This document shows positions 26,206 to 34,621 of a DNA stretch of 64,000 bases, one piece after another. The number at the start of each line of letters is the position of its first letter. Within the stretch, counting starts at the first letter, position 1. Location: positions 744,001-808,000 of the forward strand of contig CP090855.1 of the NCBI GenBank assembly GCA_041879425.1, written 5' to 3'. Source of the DNA: Vibrio pomeroyi. Lineage in GTDB: Bacteria; Pseudomonadota; Gammaproteobacteria; Enterobacterales; Vibrionaceae. Position numbers and translations under genes: made by a program. Below the pieces are notes generated by a model that had not been told where the DNA came from, searched no databases, and was given only the letters and a program-made list of their open reading frames with translations.

Positions 26206-27159
26206 TTATCCCGTCACACCACTTTCGATTTCATTGGCGACACTTTTGATCAAGCGACGCATCCACTGGTGGTCTGGATTGGTTTGTAATAATGGGCTCC
26301 ACGCCATCTTCACCTCAAAAGGTTCAATCGCAAATGGGGCTGGTTTAATTAACAAATTGGGGTTGTTGCGCTGCAATTGCGCGGCTTTGGTTGGAATAGT
26401 AAGGATAAGGTTTTTCTGCTGAGCGAAGAGAATCGCAGACAGGTAATGTCGGGTAAACACCGTGATGTTGCGGGTTTTACCAATGCGCATTAACGCTTCA
26501 TCTATCCAACCGAGCTTTTGCGCTTCACTTGGGTTGATCCCGACTCCGGTTCCCATCCCCGTCTTACTTACCCAAATATGTTGCGCCTTTAAATAAGACA
26601 AAATATCAAAGTTATCGGCTATTGGATTATCACAGCTAAATAGGCAAGAAAACCCGTCGTGCCAAAGACTCATCTGGTGAAAGGACTGTGGAATGTCATC
26701 AAAACGGTTGATGATAATGTCCACTGTGCCTTGTTCTACATCCTGATAGCTCACATCACTTGGCGTCATTATATCCAGTCGGATTTTCGGCGCTATCTCG
26801 CTCAGTTTTTTCAATAGCGGTTGAATAATGGTCGACTCAGCATAGTCACTCGCCATGATACGAAACACGCGTTCACTGTCTTCTGCATTAAACTCTGTGG
26901 TCGGCTGGAGTGTCTTTTCTACATTCGCCAAAATGTTACGAATCAACGGCTGCAACTTTTGCGCGCGCTCGGTTGGCACCATCCCTTCACTGGTTCTCAC
27001 CAATAGTGGATCTTCAAACAGATCGCGTAGTCGGCGCAGTCCATTACTCATGGCTGGTTGAGTTATTCCTAATTGATTTGCCGCTCGTGTAACGTTTCTT
27101 TCACGTAGCAACATGTCTAAATACACAAGCAAATTAAGGTCTATACGAGCAATATTCAT
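26206..27159 (-). CDS. LysR-family regulator, likely of the glyoxylate genes
   Basis: A 317-residue LysR-type regulator with an N-terminal helix-turn-helix (DMLLRERNVTRAANQLGITQPAMSNGLRRLRDLF), a NodD/LinR-like linker (LVRTSEGMVPTERA) and a C-terminal effector domain. It lies between glcB and aceA and is divergent from aceA across 130 bp, the classic arrangement for a LysR controlling the divergent gene. Enterobacteria use IclR for these genes, so this is a different control design. The effector is unknown; glyoxylate or acetyl-CoA-derived signals are plausible. Confidence 0.9.
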   Translation of the reverse strand: MNIARIDLNLLVYLDMLLRERNVTRAANQLGITQPAMSNGLRRLRDLFEDPLLVRTSEGMVPTERAQKLQPLIRNILANVEKTLQPTTEFNAEDSERVFRIMASDYAESTIIQPLLKKLSEIAPKIRLDIMTPSDVSYQDVEQGTVDIIINRFDDIPQSFHQMSLWHDGFSCLFSCDNPIADNFDILSYLKAQHIWVSKTGMGTGVGINPSEAQKLGWIDEALMRIGKTRNITVFTRHYLSAILFAQQKNLILTIPTKAAQLQRNNPNLLIKPAPFAIEPFEVKMAWSPLLQTNPDHQWMRRLIKSVANEIESGVTG

Positions 27160-27289
27160 AAGAAAAATACCGAATATAATAACTATAAATTAACAAAATT
27201 ATCACATGCGTGGTTATTCTTTGTCCATAGCAAAGTTTTAATCCAAGCCAATTTGGCAACCATACCCCACGTGAAACTAAGGAATAGTT

Positions 27290-28888
27290 ATGTCGCAAAT
27301 TACACAAGATATCGAAATGATAGAAGTTGCAAAAAGCGCTGCAGGTGCTCCATGGGATGCAATCAATGCTGAATCTGCTGCTCGTATGCGAGCTCAAAAC
27401 AAATTCAAAACAGGCTTAGATATCGCGCAATACACGGCAGATATCATGCGTGCGGATATGGAGGCTTACGATAAAGACAGCTCTCAATACACTCAGTCTT
27501 TAGGTTGCTGGCATGGTTTTATCGGTCAACAAAAGCTGATTTCTATTAAGAAGCACTTTGATGGCAAGACAGATCGCCGCTACCTATACCTATCAGGTTG
27601 GATGGTTGCTGCACTTCGTTCAGACTTTGGTCCACTTCCAGACCAATCAATGCATGAGAAAACATCGGTTGCAGGCCTAGTAGAAGAACTATACACATTC
27701 CTGCGCCAAGCTGATGCACGTGAACTGGGTGGTTTATTCCGTGAGCTAGACGCTGCACGTGAAGCGGGCGACGTTAACCAACAAGACCTTATCCAAGACA
27801 AAATCGACAATCACGTAACACACGTGGTGCCAATCATCGCGGATATCGATGCAGGTTTCGGTAACGCAGAAGCGACTTACCTAATGGCTAAACAGATGAT
27901 TGAAGCGGGCGCATGTTGTCTACAAATTGAAAACCAAGTTGCCGATGAGAAGCAATGTGGTCACCAAGACGGCAAAGTAACGGTTCCACACGCTGACTTC
28001 CACGCAAAACTTCGTGCACTTCGTTACGCTTTCCTTGAACTAGGCATCGACAACGGCGTTATTGTTGCTCGTACCGATTCTCAGGGTGCTGGTCTAACAA
28101 AAGAAATCGCAGTAGTGAAAGAGCCGGGCGACCAAGGTGATATCTACAACTCATACCTAGATGTTGAAGAGATCGATGTTGCAGATATGGCAGAAGGCGA
28201 CGTTTGCTTTAACCGTGACGGCAAGCTAGTTCGACCTAAGCGTCTACCTTCAGGCTTATACCAATTCCGCCAAGGTACTGGTGAAGACCGTTGTGTATTC
28301 GACTGTATTGAAGCAATCAACGCAGGTGCTGACCTACTTTGGATTGAGACTGAAAAGCCACACATCGGTCAAATCAAAGAGATGATGGACGGCGTTCGTG
28401 AAGTTCACCCTAACGCGAAACTGGTTTACAACAACTCTCCATCATTCAACTGGACGCTAAACTTCCGTCAGCAAGCTTACGATGCATTGGTTGCTGAAGG
28501 TAAAGACGTATCAGCTTACGACCGTGCAAACCTAATGAGCGCGGAATACGACGAGACTGAACTGTCTGCAAGTGCTGACGAGAAGATTCGTACATTCCAA
28601 GCGGACGCATCTCGTGAAGCGGGTATCTTCCACCACTTGATTACGCTACCGACTTACCACACTGCAGCGCTGTCTACCGACAACCTTGCGAAAGAGTACT
28701 TCGGCGACCAAGGCATGTTGGGTTACGTTGCAAATGTTCAACGTAAAGAGATCCGCCAAGGCATCGCATGTGTTAAACACCAAAACATGTCTGGTTCAGA
28801 CATCGGTGATGACCACAAAGAGTACTTCGCTGGTGAGAATGCACTGAAAGCAGCGGGCGAAGCGAATACGTCTAACCAATTTGATTAA
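27290..28888 (+). CDS. aceA: Isocitrate lyase (long, Pseudomonas-type)
   Basis: Splits isocitrate into succinate and glyoxylate, opening the glyoxylate shunt needed for growth on acetyl-CoA-yielding substrates such as taurine. At 532 residues it belongs to the longer subfamily typified by Pseudomonas aeruginosa AceA, not the 434-residue E. coli type. The catalytic loop reads KQCGH (residues 221-225, Cys223) where E. coli has KKCGH. Substrate motifs include IADIDAGFG and VYNNSPSFNW. AAGGAATAG precedes the start. A 10-bp direct duplication (TTGATTAATC) spans the stop codon. Confidence 0.97.
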   Translation: MSQITQDIEMIEVAKSAAGAPWDAINAESAARMRAQNKFKTGLDIAQYTADIMRADMEAYDKDSSQYTQSLGCWHGFIGQQKLISIKKHFDGKTDRRYLYLSGWMVAALRSDFGPLPDQSMHEKTSVAGLVEELYTFLRQADARELGGLFRELDAAREAGDVNQQDLIQDKIDNHVTHVVPIIADIDAGFGNAEATYLMAKQMIEAGACCLQIENQVADEKQCGHQDGKVTVPHADFHAKLRALRYAFLELGIDNGVIVARTDSQGAGLTKEIAVVKEPGDQGDIYNSYLDVEEIDVADMAEGDVCFNRDGKLVRPKRLPSGLYQFRQGTGEDRCVFDCIEAINAGADLLWIETEKPHIGQIKEMMDGVREVHPNAKLVYNNSPSFNWTLNFRQQAYDALVAEGKDVSAYDRANLMSAEYDETELSASADEKIRTFQADASREAGIFHHLITLPTYHTAALSTDNLAKEYFGDQGMLGYVANVQRKEIRQGIACVKHQNMSGSDIGDDHKEYFAGENALKAAGEANTSNQFD

Positions 28889-28900
28889 TCTTGATTAATC
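28881..28900. repeat. 10-bp tandem duplication spanning the aceA stop codon
   Basis: TTGATTAATC occurs twice in a row at 28881-28890 and 28891-28900. The first copy contains the last codons and the TAA stop of aceA. Confidence 0.9.
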
Positions 28901-28909
28901 GCTAGAACT

Positions 28910-28962
28910 AAAGCCTCCCCCGCCCTTTTCTCTTACTTCGGTAAGATCCGGGGGAAGGCTTT
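28910..28962 (+). terminator. Hairpin after aceA, probable terminator
   Basis: AAAGCCTCCCCCG (28910-28922) pairs with CGGGGGAAGGCTTT (28949-28962) with one bulge. The U tract after it is only three bases, so termination strength is uncertain. A second inverted repeat begins inside its 3-prime arm. Confidence 0.5.
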
Positions 28963-28997
28963 GAGATAAAGCTTGTACTGCCGGCTTTATCTCAAAG
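28959..28997. repeat. Perfect 14-bp inverted repeat downstream of aceA
   Basis: CTTTGAGATAAAGC (28959-28972) is mirrored exactly by GCTTTATCTCAAAG (28984-28997) around an 11-nt loop. It overlaps the 3-prime arm of the preceding hairpin, so the two structures are partly exclusive. No U run follows. Confidence 0.85.
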
Positions 28998-29109
28998 TCT
29001 AAGAATTGTGTTCTACACCACGGTCAGCTAAGCAACATCTGTTTAAGCTAACTGTGTTCATGTTGTTGAGATTCCTGTTTGTTGATATTTCTTTTGATTG
29101 AGAGTGCCT

Positions 29110-29700
29110 ATGACTTCAATACCTAAACACCTACAAGATGCAAAAACGCTGCTATCAGAAAATGGTTTCGCAACGGGTGATACTTGGTATCACGGCACGT
29201 CTTCAGCCTTGCTTGCTTCAATTAAAGGACAAGGACTGAAACGTTCTGGAGACAAAGCACTCAATGAGGCCGCTTCAAAAACCATGGCAACGATTGGCAA
29301 TAACTACACCGAGTCGGTTGAGCCTGTGTTCCTGACTCAGAGTAAAGAGCTGGCGTATTACTGGGCGCAACAAACCGTTCGTGAGCGTGGTGTTCGTTTC
29401 GAAGGGGAAGAACGACCTATCGTGTTAGCGGTAAACCTGTCTGAGAAGCAGCGTGCCAAAGTAAGACCGGACGTGGGTGCGATGAGCCTGTTAATGATGA
29501 GTGTGGGCGAGCAATTCATGGCTCACATGGCTAAGGTTTATCAAGAGAACAACATCGCAGGCCCTGACATTGAACTTCGCACTGCTGATCGTATGGATTA
29601 CTTGAACAAGCTGGGAATGGCTTACATTGATGAAGACATCAGCCGAGCTTGTGTACAAGAACTGTCTGAGCCAAATCTTTCTGAACCAGTCCTTTCTTAA
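29110..29700 (+). CDS. ADP-ribosyltransferase-fold-like protein of unknown function
   Basis: A soluble protein of 196 residues. Residues 23-42 (TWYHGTSSALLASIKGQGLK) have the YHGTS...I...GL signature of the ADP-ribosyltransferase/PARP/Tpt1 fold. There is a later FLTQSKELAYYWA segment that often forms the second conserved helix (Ser/Thr-x-x-x-x-A-x-x-Y/W). A clear catalytic glutamate is not identifiable. ATG 29110 is preferred over an upstream TTG at 29098. It is a single gene, sharing its terminator with the convergent lipoprotein gene. No antitoxin-like partner is adjacent, so a toxin role is not supported. Confidence 0.7.
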   Translation: MTSIPKHLQDAKTLLSENGFATGDTWYHGTSSALLASIKGQGLKRSGDKALNEAASKTMATIGNNYTESVEPVFLTQSKELAYYWAQQTVRERGVRFEGEERPIVLAVNLSEKQRAKVRPDVGAMSLLMMSVGEQFMAHMAKVYQENNIAGPDIELRTADRMDYLNKLGMAYIDEDISRACVQELSEPNLSEPVLS

Positions 29701-29776
29701 GCATCTATTTATTAACCAGAGCAAACGGATTAGAAACGACCTTTTCTGAAAGTAATAAACCAACCTTATTAGAATC

Positions 29777-29806
29777 AAAAATGGCTCCCAATTGGGAGCC
29801 ATTTTT
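29777..29806. terminator. Bidirectional terminator
   Basis: A perfectly self-complementary 30-mer with a GC core (GGCTCCC/GGGAGCC) and A/T runs on both sides. It lies between two convergent genes and can end both transcripts. Confidence 0.9.
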
Positions 29807-29824
29807 CTTATTCGATAATCGAGC

Positions 29825-30199
29825 TTATTGGCACAAACGACCTTGCTGTGCAGCCTGCATCATTTCGATATCACCTTGAAGTGAACGATAAACAACAGTA
29901 TTCCACACCTGCCCATTATCCATTTCAAACTCGATCGCGTAGTTCAAACCCGCGACAACTTGAGTGCGAACGCTCAAGATTTTCTCAAGCTTTGCTGAGG
30001 TATTCATTTGTCCAAGAACCACATCTAAAGCTTGCTTGGCTTCTGGCGTAATATCGCTTTGTGACCAACCACCTGTCAGGTTCTTAGTGCTACAGATCGG
30101 ATTTGCCGTCTCTTGTGCTTGTTCTGGAACCTCAGATTTCTGACTGCACCCTGCTAACGCAGCGACACTAAATATGGTTACCAATAGTACTTTCTTCAT
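29825..30199 (-). CDS. Cystatin-like lipoprotein
   Basis: A 124-residue lipoprotein with a type II signal peptide (lipobox AALAGC, Cys18). The mature part has the three marks of the cystatin fold: a Gly pair near its start (TGGWS, 43-44), a helix (TPEAKQALDVVLGQMN), then QVVAG at 80-84. These correspond to the QxVxG hairpin that enters the cleft of papain-like cysteine proteases. A VW pair lies further on at 98-99. It would sit in the outer membrane facing the periplasm, possibly guarding against cysteine proteases. Inhibitory activity is inferred from motif only. Confidence 0.75.
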   Translation of the reverse strand: MKKVLLVTIFSVAALAGCSQKSEVPEQAQETANPICSTKNLTGGWSQSDITPEAKQALDVVLGQMNTSAKLEKILSVRTQVVAGLNYAIEFEMDNGQVWNTVVYRSLQGDIEMMQAAQQGRLCQ

Positions 30200-30341
30200 A
30201 ATTTATCTCTACCTCTATCACTCGCGATAGGTTACTCGCAATGATGTTTCATATGCAGACAAGCTTAAACCTCGAATGTCATCACTTCATCAGAGATTAT
30301 GGTGTAACTACTCTATAAACACAGAAGATTGTCAGAAAAAC

Positions 30342-30367
30342 AAAGCCAGACACTAATGCCCGGCTTT
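30342..30367 (-). terminator. Probable terminator of the collagenase gene
   Basis: On the minus strand AAAGCCGG pairs with CTGGCTTT (one G-U pair) around a 10-nt loop and is followed by GTTTTT. It lies about 125 bp after the collagenase stop. Confidence 0.6.
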
Positions 30368-30410
30368 TATCCGTCTACTTTATTGATATTAAACCATTTA
30401 GTTTAGTGAC

Positions 30411-30437
30411 GTTGTCGTTGTCGTTGTCGTTGTCGTT
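30411..30437. repeat. Hexamer tandem repeat (GTTGTC), 4.5 copies
   Basis: 27 bp of perfect GTTGTC repeats lie in the non-coding space between the collagenase stop and its probable terminator. Confidence 0.92.
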
Positions 30438-30492
30438 AATGCAGTTTGGGACAATACCTCTTTTTAATGCCAACTACCTAACGCCTGTTCTG

Positions 30493-32940
30493 TTAGTGAA
30501 AATAGACCAACATCTCGACATCATCCCCTTGCTGCTCTGCACTCAATAAGAAGTGTATATAGCCTTCTTCTGTTACAGGAATTTGCAAGTACTCATTGCT
30601 TCCACGGTAATCAGATGCGTAGTCATACTGCCCTGCTGTTGGCCAATATGAGTGGCTGGCGAATAGATCAACGTTACCCGCATTCGACTGTTCGTTTTCC
30701 GCATTGTCGCTCTTATCGTGCAGCCACACTCGCACCTCTTGTACGCCTTCTGGTACATATACAGCGGCATAACGTTGTTGGTGCACGGTAAGCACTTGAG
30801 CCTGACCTGACTCCAATACCACAGGCGTCAAGTCATCTTGCTGTTGAGTTGGAGGCGTTGGCGTTTCTGTGACTACCGATGCCGTTAGCGACACCTCATT
30901 AAAATCGGTACGCCCCGTAACACTCATATAGTAACGACCCGACTTGATGTAGCCCGAAGGTTCTTGTTCAAACGTCACCACTTCATTGCTGCCATTACCG
31001 TACTGGCTGAATTCAAAGTCATAGTAATGCGCTGGTTTGTTGTAGCTCATATAGAGGTCAGCATCACCTTGAGTTTGTCCCTCAATAGACACTTCAAAAT
31101 GCGTAGTGTTGTCTGGAATATCAACATAGAACAACTGCTCACTGTACGCCTCGCCACTCAACACCACACTCTGGTTTGCTGTAAGCACTATGGCTTGGCC
31201 TGTTGGTTGCGTAGGATCTGTCGGTTGAGTGGGATCAGTCGGCTCTGTGGGTTCACTTGAAACAGAGTCTAACCAACGCTCAAACTCGCCATTGTATTGC
31301 TGCCCTAGCGCTTTTACTTGTTGTGCCCATTCGGAAAATTGACCAGTGCGAGACAATGCCAATAAACCTTGTACCTCTTGAGGATGCTCTTCCAGCATGA
31401 AGCGCACCGCCAAGTATCCCCAGCGATATATACGATTGGAGTCATGGGAGTAAGTGGTCGCAAGCACATCCGACAGACTCATCTTCCCGCTGCTAATCAA
31501 GTTTATCGCCGCATCGTAGCCTTGTTTGTAATGCATAAATTCGGCAAAGCCCTCTAACCACCACACTACATAGCCATGTGCTAGGTTGTCGTTGAATGAG
31601 CCATATTGGTTAAAGCGAGCATCGAGATAATGAGTGTATTCATGCTCTAAATTGAGAATAGAAAGCTCATCACCATTGGCGTAGCGATAAGCCACAAAGC
31701 GAGCGACGTTACCGACTTCTACAGGATTTCCCTCTAAATACTGGCCGCCATTGTCTGTGGTATTGCCAAACAAAAACGATGAATAATCAATGTAACTGCC
31801 TTTGCTGCCAAACACCGCGACTTCAACTCGCTCGTTGTTATCATCAGCGACAGGTTGTTGACCCGTATTCGCGACTTGGTGGAAGTCGGCCTCTTTGGCA
31901 GCCAACACATCACACGCCTCCATCGCTTGTGACTCCGTTAGGTCTTGAGACCGAATAATCGCAGGTCCTTGGCACTCATAACGATGAGGAAGTACACGCG
32001 TTGCCAAGTCGCGTTTCGCTTGCTCTAGGTCTAACCCATTCAAACCTTCTGGTGCGAAGTAACTCATCATTTCGACAGCCGCTAGCCATAGTTTATCGTG
32101 CTCGCTGCCCAGTGGATTTTGCACCATCACTTGCTGCATAACCCGCATCGCTTTGTCTTTGGTCGCTTTGTCCGGACTGGCTAACAAGCGGCCTGTTTCA
32201 CGCACGGCGTTATAAACCAGAAAGCTCGCATCTGTATCCAACGCCCACGTGTTATCACGAGCGAATGCCGACAGCGTATCGATATGTTGGGTGTGGTTTG
32301 CCATGTAATCGTAGAAATCATCTCGAGCGGCATGCCCTGCCATTGCTCGAAAGAGATTATTAAGACCATCGACCCATTGTGAATCCTGCGCTGTTTCACG
32401 GTTAAAGTGATTCAATGCCGCAAGTTGCGCATCCATGGTCAGTGGAAGTTGCTTAACATTATCGACCATCAACGTCAGACTTTTCATCGCCCCAACTTGC
32501 TCACGGCCTTGATCGAGAGCATTAGGGTTCGCCAGAAAAGTATTAACAGATAGAGCGAAGCGCTGGCTCAAGGCCTCGGAGAAATCCTGCGCTCGCGCGT
32601 TATAGCGAACGTAATAAGCAGCACGAACAAATTCGCCAAGGTTTTCAAGTTTACGAGCCTGTTCAGCATCGCCTCGGTAGTGAGCGATTTCTAAATTCAA
32701 TTCCACTTGAATACGGCTTAGGTTCGCTTCGCTATAGATATTGTTTAACGAACTCTCTTGAGCAGAGAACCAAGCGCCATAGCAGCTGTTGTCTGCTGAT
32801 GAGACAGCGTGAGCAAGGTCAGACGCCTGCTGAAGATCAAGCACCTCACACTGACTTTGAGCAAAGGAGAAACTGGAAACACTGGCTAACATGCAAGCGA
32901 GCGCCAAACGGTGACGTGGAAATAAACGGTTATGAGACAT
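30493..32940 (-). CDS. Secreted M9-family collagenase
   Basis: An 815-residue secreted zinc protease that degrades collagen. A Sec signal peptide ends near SFAQS (residues 25-29). The catalytic module carries HEYTH (433-437) and the third zinc ligand Glu463 in WWLEGFAEF, as in Vibrio and clostridial collagenases. A Thr/Pro-rich linker (about 562-582, with PTDPTQ repeated) leads to two C-terminal PPC-like beta-sandwich domains, roughly 590-690 and 700-815, which help binding or export and are often removed. It is divergent from the quorum-sensing pair across 427 bp, so density control is possible but not shown. Confidence 0.93.
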   Translation of the reverse strand: MSHNRLFPRHRLALACMLASVSSFSFAQSQCEVLDLQQASDLAHAVSSADNSCYGAWFSAQESSLNNIYSEANLSRIQVELNLEIAHYRGDAEQARKLENLGEFVRAAYYVRYNARAQDFSEALSQRFALSVNTFLANPNALDQGREQVGAMKSLTLMVDNVKQLPLTMDAQLAALNHFNRETAQDSQWVDGLNNLFRAMAGHAARDDFYDYMANHTQHIDTLSAFARDNTWALDTDASFLVYNAVRETGRLLASPDKATKDKAMRVMQQVMVQNPLGSEHDKLWLAAVEMMSYFAPEGLNGLDLEQAKRDLATRVLPHRYECQGPAIIRSQDLTESQAMEACDVLAAKEADFHQVANTGQQPVADDNNERVEVAVFGSKGSYIDYSSFLFGNTTDNGGQYLEGNPVEVGNVARFVAYRYANGDELSILNLEHEYTHYLDARFNQYGSFNDNLAHGYVVWWLEGFAEFMHYKQGYDAAINLISSGKMSLSDVLATTYSHDSNRIYRWGYLAVRFMLEEHPQEVQGLLALSRTGQFSEWAQQVKALGQQYNGEFERWLDSVSSEPTEPTDPTQPTDPTQPTGQAIVLTANQSVVLSGEAYSEQLFYVDIPDNTTHFEVSIEGQTQGDADLYMSYNKPAHYYDFEFSQYGNGSNEVVTFEQEPSGYIKSGRYYMSVTGRTDFNEVSLTASVVTETPTPPTQQQDDLTPVVLESGQAQVLTVHQQRYAAVYVPEGVQEVRVWLHDKSDNAENEQSNAGNVDLFASHSYWPTAGQYDYASDYRGSNEYLQIPVTEEGYIHFLLSAEQQGDDVEMLVYFH

Positions 32941-33367
32941 ACAACACTCATCAGTTAATTATATATTTTGGCTCGCCGTTATATTCCTTACGATTAAAAA
33001 GGTGAATTCAGTTGCGTATGATTTATGAGCTTAGTTCAAAAAATAGATATTTTACGTTAATTTATAAATTCAAAGGATTATGCTCAATTGACACTGGCTA
33101 AACTCGGAACAAGGTTAGGCTCTAAGTGATTGAGAACATTCTAATTTAGCAACTTATAAACTAGTAAATGTCTGTTGTTAAGGGGGTGCGCAAGTAGTAA
33201 ACTTGCGCTCGATTATGCAACTTGTTTTTAAAAACGATAGACACAATTAGAGCTACTCAATCTCAACAAAGTAACTTTATATCAAATAACTTAATAACAA
33301 TTCGTGTCTGGTTAACGAGTGCAAATCCAATAAAAATAATTATATAAACCTAGGCTAGGTTAACACC
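32941..33367. promoter_or_regulatory. Divergent control region between collagenase and autoinducer synthase genes
   Basis: 427 bp without a gene, AT-rich. It must contain both promoters. A 12-bp perfect palindrome AATTTATAAATT lies at 33059-33070. A CCTAGGCTAGG element sits just before the luxM-like start. I see no good match to the LuxR/LitR master-regulator palindrome. Confidence 0.5.
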
Positions 33368-34621
33368 ATGGAATTAACGTCGTCTTTAGTCTCACTGTTG
33401 GCTAGCAGTCTGGCTATCGAAAAGAAACAACACGCGCTTATCGAGCTCGTGATCAACACTTATCAGCCACAAGATCGCACTGCACTTTTCCAAACCGTCA
33501 CAGACTACCGTAGACGACTATTGGAATCGTTCTTCCCAGAACATCAACACAAAAGCCTCTCCGTTTTATTTGAATTGATGGACTATCGCGATCTCATTCA
33601 ACGCTATCCAAGTAGCTTATCGACCGAGATGGCATTGCTAGAGGAAGCGGCAGGTCAGTGTTACATGCATTGGTTAGACTTTTGGTGTGAATGCGAAATT
33701 GCTGCTCTTAAGGCAAAGTCGCCGCTCGATAGTCGTTCACCCTCTGGTATAGATCTTCCCATTAAAGACAGCGCTTATTACAGTGCGATCATCGATCAGA
33801 TAGAAGATGATCAACTTGTGGTGCAAACACCCAGTCACCCACAAGGCATGCCTATCAGTGATGCCATCGCTTTAAGCAACCTTGAGGTTTTCATCAAGGG
33901 TGAAAAATGGTTTGAGATGCTGCCTTTATTACACCTGTCACAAACGGGTAAGCACTTTATCCTGCTCAAACACCCAGACGATGAAGCCTTCCCGACATTA
34001 GTTTCTTCCGCATTGATTCAAGACTGGTCAAAAAATGAAACCTGGCTAAGCTACGCGCCGCCATTCAGCAATGATCACTGGCAATACTGCTTACCAAATC
34101 ATGGTTACGATTCACTTTCAGGGTTACAGCTATTCACGCCACCGATATTGTCAAAATGTGATTCTCTGCCAAAATTCGATAATCAGTTTCAGTTACAACT
34201 ATCCGAAACTCGAGCCATATGTGAAGTTCTGCGCTTAACCGTCAGTGGAAATACCCAACAAAAACTCTACTTCCTCTATCTCGCTCAAAAAGAGCTGATG
34301 AGCGTCTTACATCAAGTTGGCTATAAAATTGGCTTCACCATCATTGAACAACCTTTCATGCTTCAGTTTTATCAAGCTATTGACCCAAAAGCGTATTTCC
34401 ATTCGGGATATTGCGAATTGAACGATGATGGCACCACCATTTACCGTGGCTTTTGGAATTTCGAATTGATGGTCAACGTATTCAATGACACCGATTTTAA
34501 AGGCTACAAACGCGCCGTGCGTAACAGCAGAAAGTTTGGCTCAGCAGAAAAGTTAAGCTCTGTTCAACAACCAGATTCTCTGCAACAGCCAAGCTCGGTA
34601 AATAAGGACGAACATGTTTGA
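33368..34621 (+). CDS. luxM: LuxM/AinS-family acyl-homoserine lactone synthase
   Basis: Makes an acyl-homoserine lactone autoinducer in the cytosol from S-adenosylmethionine and an acyl donor. At 417 residues it has the size of AinS/VanM proteins, which are unrelated in sequence to LuxI. I recognise it mainly by the C-terminal region (KAYFHSGYCELNDDGTTIYRGFWNFELM) and by its partner: the next gene, overlapping by 8 bp, is the cognate LuxN/AinR sensor kinase. The last 20 residues are a Ser/Gln-rich tail (SSVQQPDSLQQPSSV). The acyl chain made cannot be told from sequence. ainS is the alternative name. Confidence 0.85.
   Translation: MELTSSLVSLLASSLAIEKKQHALIELVINTYQPQDRTALFQTVTDYRRRLLESFFPEHQHKSLSVLFELMDYRDLIQRYPSSLSTEMALLEEAAGQCYMHWLDFWCECEIAALKAKSPLDSRSPSGIDLPIKDSAYYSAIIDQIEDDQLVVQTPSHPQGMPISDAIALSNLEVFIKGEKWFEMLPLLHLSQTGKHFILLKHPDDEAFPTLVSSALIQDWSKNETWLSYAPPFSNDHWQYCLPNHGYDSLSGLQLFTPPILSKCDSLPKFDNQFQLQLSETRAICEVLRLTVSGNTQQKLYFLYLAQKELMSVLHQVGYKIGFTIIEQPFMLQFYQAIDPKAYFHSGYCELNDDGTTIYRGFWNFELMVNVFNDTDFKGYKRAVRNSRKFGSAEKLSSVQQPDSLQQPSSVNKDEHV

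Noticed and set aside
29491..29802. A minus-strand frame over the end of the ART-like gene and terminator
   Set aside because: It reads through a perfect bidirectional terminator and has no family features.
29110..30199. Toxin-antitoxin pair made of the ART-like protein and its neighbour
   Set aside because: The neighbour is a convergent exported cystatin-like lipoprotein, not a small cytosolic antitoxin, and the two share no promoter.
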